From Apteryx mantelli (taxonomy: Eukaryota; Chordata; Aves; Apterygiformes; Apterygidae): DNA of 64,000 nucleotides. Every line of letters begins with the position of its first letter. Position 1 is the first letter of the stretch. The stretch spans positions 31,469,447 to 31,533,446 of the forward strand of contig NC_089984.1 in NCBI RefSeq assembly GCF_036417845.1. Direction: 5' to 3'. Below, piece by piece: positions 60,980-64,000 of the stretch. The notes beneath the pieces were generated by a model. That model saw nothing but the letters and a program-made list of their open reading frames with translations, searched no databases and was not told the origin of the DNA. A program made the position numbers and the translations under genes.

Positions 60980-61649
60980 GGCAGAGCTGTGATTTTGGGG
61001 GGCAGCGTGGACTGAGGTCCGCTAAGGGGGCCAGGCTGGTTGGAGCCTCCCCCCTTGCACGGCGGGGGACAGATCCTTTCACCTCTGTCCCATGTTCCTG
61101 CACAGCTGGATCCCCTTCCTCACCATCTCTTTATATATAGTATACGTTTTGGTATGCTTTGCTGCCTCTGTGCCGAGGGATGAATGATGTACAGTGGTGG
61201 TGGTGGCAGGGGACAAACCTCCCATCTTCTGCTCTGTGGGCTGGAGACATGAGATAACCCATTAATTCATTAAGGGGTGGAAAGCCCCTCAGCATGTTAT
61301 GGGGCTCCAAGAGAAGGCAGGCTGTGTGAGCATGGGGAAAAGTTTTTTTTAAAAAAAATCGATGATATCTCCTGACTTTTTCTGTGTAGTCAATAATAAG
61401 GAGGAGCTGTGACATCCCTGAAAGTTTGTGGGGTTGTGTATGTGTGTGTGGGTGCCCCAAAAGACCACCTGCTGCAGCACTGTAATAGCGCAGGGCCCTC
61501 CCTCGCACCCTGCTTTGCAACGCCTGGAGGACGGCCGTAAACAGAACTTCCAGTTTTCTTTTAACCTGGTATCAGAAATACTATTTCTACTCTGCTGTAA
61601 AGCCTGAGAGCAGGCGTAATTTAAAAGAACTCTGGGAAACCCCTATGTC

Positions 61650-62150
61650 TGGTGACAGTGTTCCCATTATTCTGATTATTATAGCTCGTTGCTGCCTTTA
61701 AAATGCCTCTTTTATTGTTTTGCTGCTATTAGAAATGTGCATAAAGCAATTAGCAGTATAAAATAGATTGGCTGGATTTTTGGATATATTCCTCATGAGA
61801 TTGATTAGTCATTAAGAACCAGATTATCAATCTATTTATCTCTCCATCCATCCATCAGCCATGGGTTAATAATGTGTAATTCAGCCACCTCTTTATATTT
61901 TTTGAGTGAATTTTTTTCTCTATTTATTATTGCTTAGGCAATACTGCTGACAGCGCTGTGGATATTACTTTGATTTAACCAATTTTTAAAGGCAGTTGTG
62001 TTTGCCAGACATGAATTCCACTCTCATTAAAGATGAAAGCAAACATTCAAGAGAAAACAGCTGCATGGTATATTTTAGCACTACATTTGTCTGTAGGATT
62101 ATTTATTTTTAATATAATATGTCATGTAATGAAGGAAACAACCTATATGC
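61650..62150. promoter_or_regulatory. Candidate conserved non-coding element in SORCS3 intron 1
   Basis: About 500 bp of AT-rich, non-repetitive sequence with many homeodomain-type ATTA/TAAT cores. Examples include GCAATTAGCAG, GATTGATTAGTCATTAAG, GGTTAATAATGTGTAATTC and TTTATTTTTAATATAATATG, along with GATAA- and CAGCTG-type motifs. Composition and motif density resemble developmental enhancers in first introns of neuronal genes. Conservation cannot be seen in a single sequence, so this is a candidate only. Confidence 0.35.
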
Positions 62151-62829
62151 TCTCTCTTTTGTTTTCCTTTCAATGCTGAACCAAAGGGTGTTGAGTAAAA
62201 GAGGCTAAAATCACCCCATCCTTTCCCAGCATGGATTTCCAATAGTTATTAGTATTTCTGGTTAAAGTAGCAGAGAAAACTCATTCTGTAGGCATTTGCA
62301 GGGGAAGAAAGGTTATTTTTTTTCCAAAGTTCAGGTCAGAAAGGGATTTTCAAAAAATGCTCCCATGCTTGATTTCTTTTGTGGAACTATGCCATTTAAA
62401 TAACTAGCTTCATTTATTCTTTAACTCCAGGTGACTGAGAAGGGTAATAAAGGAAAACTTTTCAGAGCGTTCATGACTTTCCGTTAAGATTTTGCACCTC
62501 AATATACTGTGCATTGAAAGCTTCTGACCCAAAAGCAAGAGGCAAGGCTGTTTATTACCAGTGTGGTATTTGAGGGAAGGAAAAGCAAGCATGTTTAATA
62601 ACTAATAGTGTTATCTCCTCATGATTTGTCCATTGTGAGGTTTGGCACTTGTAGACTTTTTCTCTCCTGTCTCTCACAGAGAAAACACACTGCATTTAGT
62701 GATTAATTGGATTTATTTTTTTAAAGTGGTGTATTATGTGACTCTAGAGGGGAAGTTAAATGCTTGAACTTGGGTCCTTTTATTTATTAGCAGATAAGGC
62801 TGAATCCAGTGCCTGCTTTTAGCTGCAGT

Positions 62830-62965
62830 TTGTTTTTTACTTAATTTTACTGTTGGGGTGGCTGTAGCATGGAGAGGGGAGGTCAAGCAGTTTGCCCAAG
62901 GTTACTCGGGGAAGCAGTAGCGTGGCTTCTTTTGCTAACCAGTTAGTGCCCAGTAGCACACCCTG
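62830..62965 (-). mobile_element. CORE-SINE/MIR-like remnant (minus)
   Basis: GGAGAGGGGAGGTCAAGCAG, TTTGCCCAAGGTTACTC and the following AGCAGTAGCGTGGC read as the reverse complement of the SINE core (GAGAGGTTAAGTGACTTGCCCAAGGTCAC, then AGCAAGTCAGTGGC). It lies in SORCS3 intron 1. Only the core is recognisable. Confidence 0.55.
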
Positions 62966-63450
62966 AAGCGTGTATTTTCTTAGGTCACAACAGACATAAA
63001 GCAGCAGGAGGGTGAATTGAAAATGGACAAAAGGTGTTGACTCCTGTCCTGTTGTTATGCTAGATGTCCTAGTAGAGCAGATAGGACATAGGATAGGACA
63101 TGTCTGTGCTTCTGTTTTCAGGCTACCAAGACAGTACAGAGGAATATGGATTGCTTTTACCCATTCCCTGTTACTTGAATAGACTTCAAGACTGAGGCTT
63201 CTGTTGCTTATGATTTGTTAAAAACGTGATCATAAAAGTTTCATGTAATGAAATAGTACATTTAAAATCAGGCATTAGTAGTGGGGAATTCCTAAGAACT
63301 GGATGGATTTGCAAAGAAGAGAAAGGATGGTAATAAAAAGTCAGGTTGTTACTGGGAAGTATAGATCTACAAGCACTCCACAGAGGGGAGATCTTTGCAG
63401 CTGCTGCATATCCCATTACGTAGAATGTTAAAAAGCTGTTGTGTGGGTCC

Positions 63451-63570
63451 TCTCTCTTTCTCTCTCTTTCTCTCTCTTTCTCTCTCTTTCTCTCTCTTTC
63501 TCTCTCTTTCTCTCTCTTTCTCTCTCTTTCTCTCTCTTTCTCTCTCTTTCTCTCTCTTTCTCTCTCTTTC
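63451..63570 (+). repeat. Perfect 12-copy tandem repeat, 10-bp unit TCTCTCTTTC
   Basis: Twelve exact copies of TCTCTCTTTC run head to tail without a single mismatch: 120 bp of pure pyrimidine on the plus strand and pure purine on the minus strand. The 10-bp period is close to one helical turn. Because 10 is not a multiple of three, open frames through it on either strand cycle through Ser/Leu/Phe or Arg/Glu/Lys patterns; these are repeat shadows, not genes. The lack of mismatches points to a recently expanded, probably polymorphic locus. Confidence 0.97.
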
Positions 63571-63689
63571 CTCTCCCCCCATGTTTCTTCCCTCAAAATT
63601 CAATTTAACTTATTTAAAAGAATAATCCCTCCCAGGTGTCAAACTTTTGTTTTCTCCATTTGCAGATAGGAAAGTCAGGATTAGGACAG

Positions 63690-63900
63690 AAGCTAAAGGC
63701 TGGTGAGATGGGGGAATTTGGGTTCTCTGCTTTGTCCTGCCCAGAGGCATTTTCTGTGACCTTAGGCAAGACAATTAACCTCTCTGTATCTCCTCTTCCA
63801 TGTTAAATGAGGATAGTACTACTTACCTACCACAGAGTGGTGTTGTGGAGCAGAATTAATTTCTGCTTTATACAATACATGAAGATCTAGTGGAAATTGT
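63690..63900 (+). mobile_element. CORE-SINE/MIR-like remnant (plus)
   Basis: The stretch reading CTGTGACCTTAGGCAAG, then TTAACCTCTCTGTATCTCCTC, then a TTAAATGAGGATAGTACT segment and TACCTACCACAGAG resembles, in order, the signature core and 3' part of MIR/CORE SINEs (TGTGACCTTGGGCAAG, TTAACCTCTCTG, AAATGGGGATAATA, ACCTACCTCAT). The tRNA-like head is not clear. This is an old, diverged insertion inside SORCS3 intron 1. Confidence 0.7.
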
Positions 63901-64000
63901 TAGGAAAATGCAAAAATATTATTCTGTGTACAAATGAGGTTTGTGTTCTTTCTCTTGTGTTCTCAGAAGGGGACTCGGCCTAATTCAGTGGTCTGATGTT

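Larger units (their letters stand above)
60743..64000 (+). other. SORCS3 intron 1, 5' portion
   Basis: Everything after the donor is intronic; no second exon with VPS10p-domain similarity appears before the window end. The first 320 bp stay CpG-rich and include a C15 run (60965-60979). After about 61.5 kb the composition turns AT-rich. Contents recognised: an AT-rich candidate conserved element (61.65-62.15 kb), CORE-SINE-like remnants (62.83-62.96 and 63.69-63.90 kb) and a 10-bp tandem array (63451-63570). First introns of SorCS genes are known to be very long, so an unfinished intron is expected. Confidence 0.85.

Noticed and set aside
60737-61015. Continuation of the SORCS3 frame past the donor
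   Set aside because: The perfect GTGAGT donor falls exactly where SorCS conservation ends, and the extension is GC-driven Ala/Arg/Gly/Pro sequence unlike a VPS10p domain.
63186-63669. Open frames encoding Arg/Glu/Lys or Ser/Leu/Phe repeats on both strands
   Set aside because: They are translations of the 10-bp tandem array, not genes.
1-64000. CRISPR arrays, prokaryotic operons, integrons or phage modules
   Set aside because: No regularly spaced repeats with unique spacers and no bacterial-style gene packing. CpG islands, introns, CR1 and LTR elements identify vertebrate nuclear DNA.

Overview
This is a window of vertebrate nuclear DNA, almost certainly from a bird. It holds only one protein-coding exon I can identify with confidence. 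The avian call rests on a well-preserved CR1 retrotransposon 3' end at about 36.2 kb, whose open reading frame closes in the conserved CR1 C-terminus, together with a compact ERV-type solo LTR at 29.1-29.5 kb. Traces of old CR1 and tRNA-derived CORE-SINE/MIR-like elements fit a sauropsid genome. There is no operon structure, prokaryotic gene or CRISPR array. The frequent 60-120 codon open frames are what chance gives in 64 kb.

The gene lies at the right-hand end. Exon 1 of a SorCS-family VPS10p receptor runs from an ATG at 60131 to a perfect GTGAGT donor after 60736 (202 codons, phase 0). It has a signal peptide, a GC-rich low-complexity propeptide, an RARR furin-type site and the start of the mature VPS10p domain. 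SORCS3 is the most likely paralogue, from the residues around the signal-peptide cleavage site; SORCS1 is the alternative. The exon sits in a CpG island (about 59.64-61.06 kb). Everything from 60737 to the window end is intron 1, which contains a candidate AT-rich conserved element (61.65-62.15 kb), two CORE-SINE-like remnants and a perfect 12-copy 10-bp polypyrimidine array.

The 59 kb upstream looks like a gene-poor flank of a neuronal developmental gene. Its main landmarks are: (i) a GC-rich minisatellite at 23.8-24.08 kb abutting an orphan CpG-island promoter at 24.1-24.33 kb, which has a TCTCGCGAGA palindrome and a Kozak-strong ATG; (ii) the solo LTR, flanked by a 21-bp direct repeat; (iii) an ancient CR1 reverse-transcriptase fossil at 32.1-33.75 kb on the minus strand; (iv) the younger CR1 end at 36.2-36.48 kb; (v) scattered CORE-SINE/MIR-like and palindromic ancient repeats; (vi) several AT-rich, homeodomain-core-rich stretches that could be conserved non-coding elements.

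I found no clear new biological system. The best candidate for something undescribed is the orphan promoter with its minisatellite at 24 kb, which may drive an unannotated lncRNA or small-protein transcript between SORCS3 and its upstream neighbour. Family names for repeats and the conserved-element calls come from pattern recognition alone, without database comparison.
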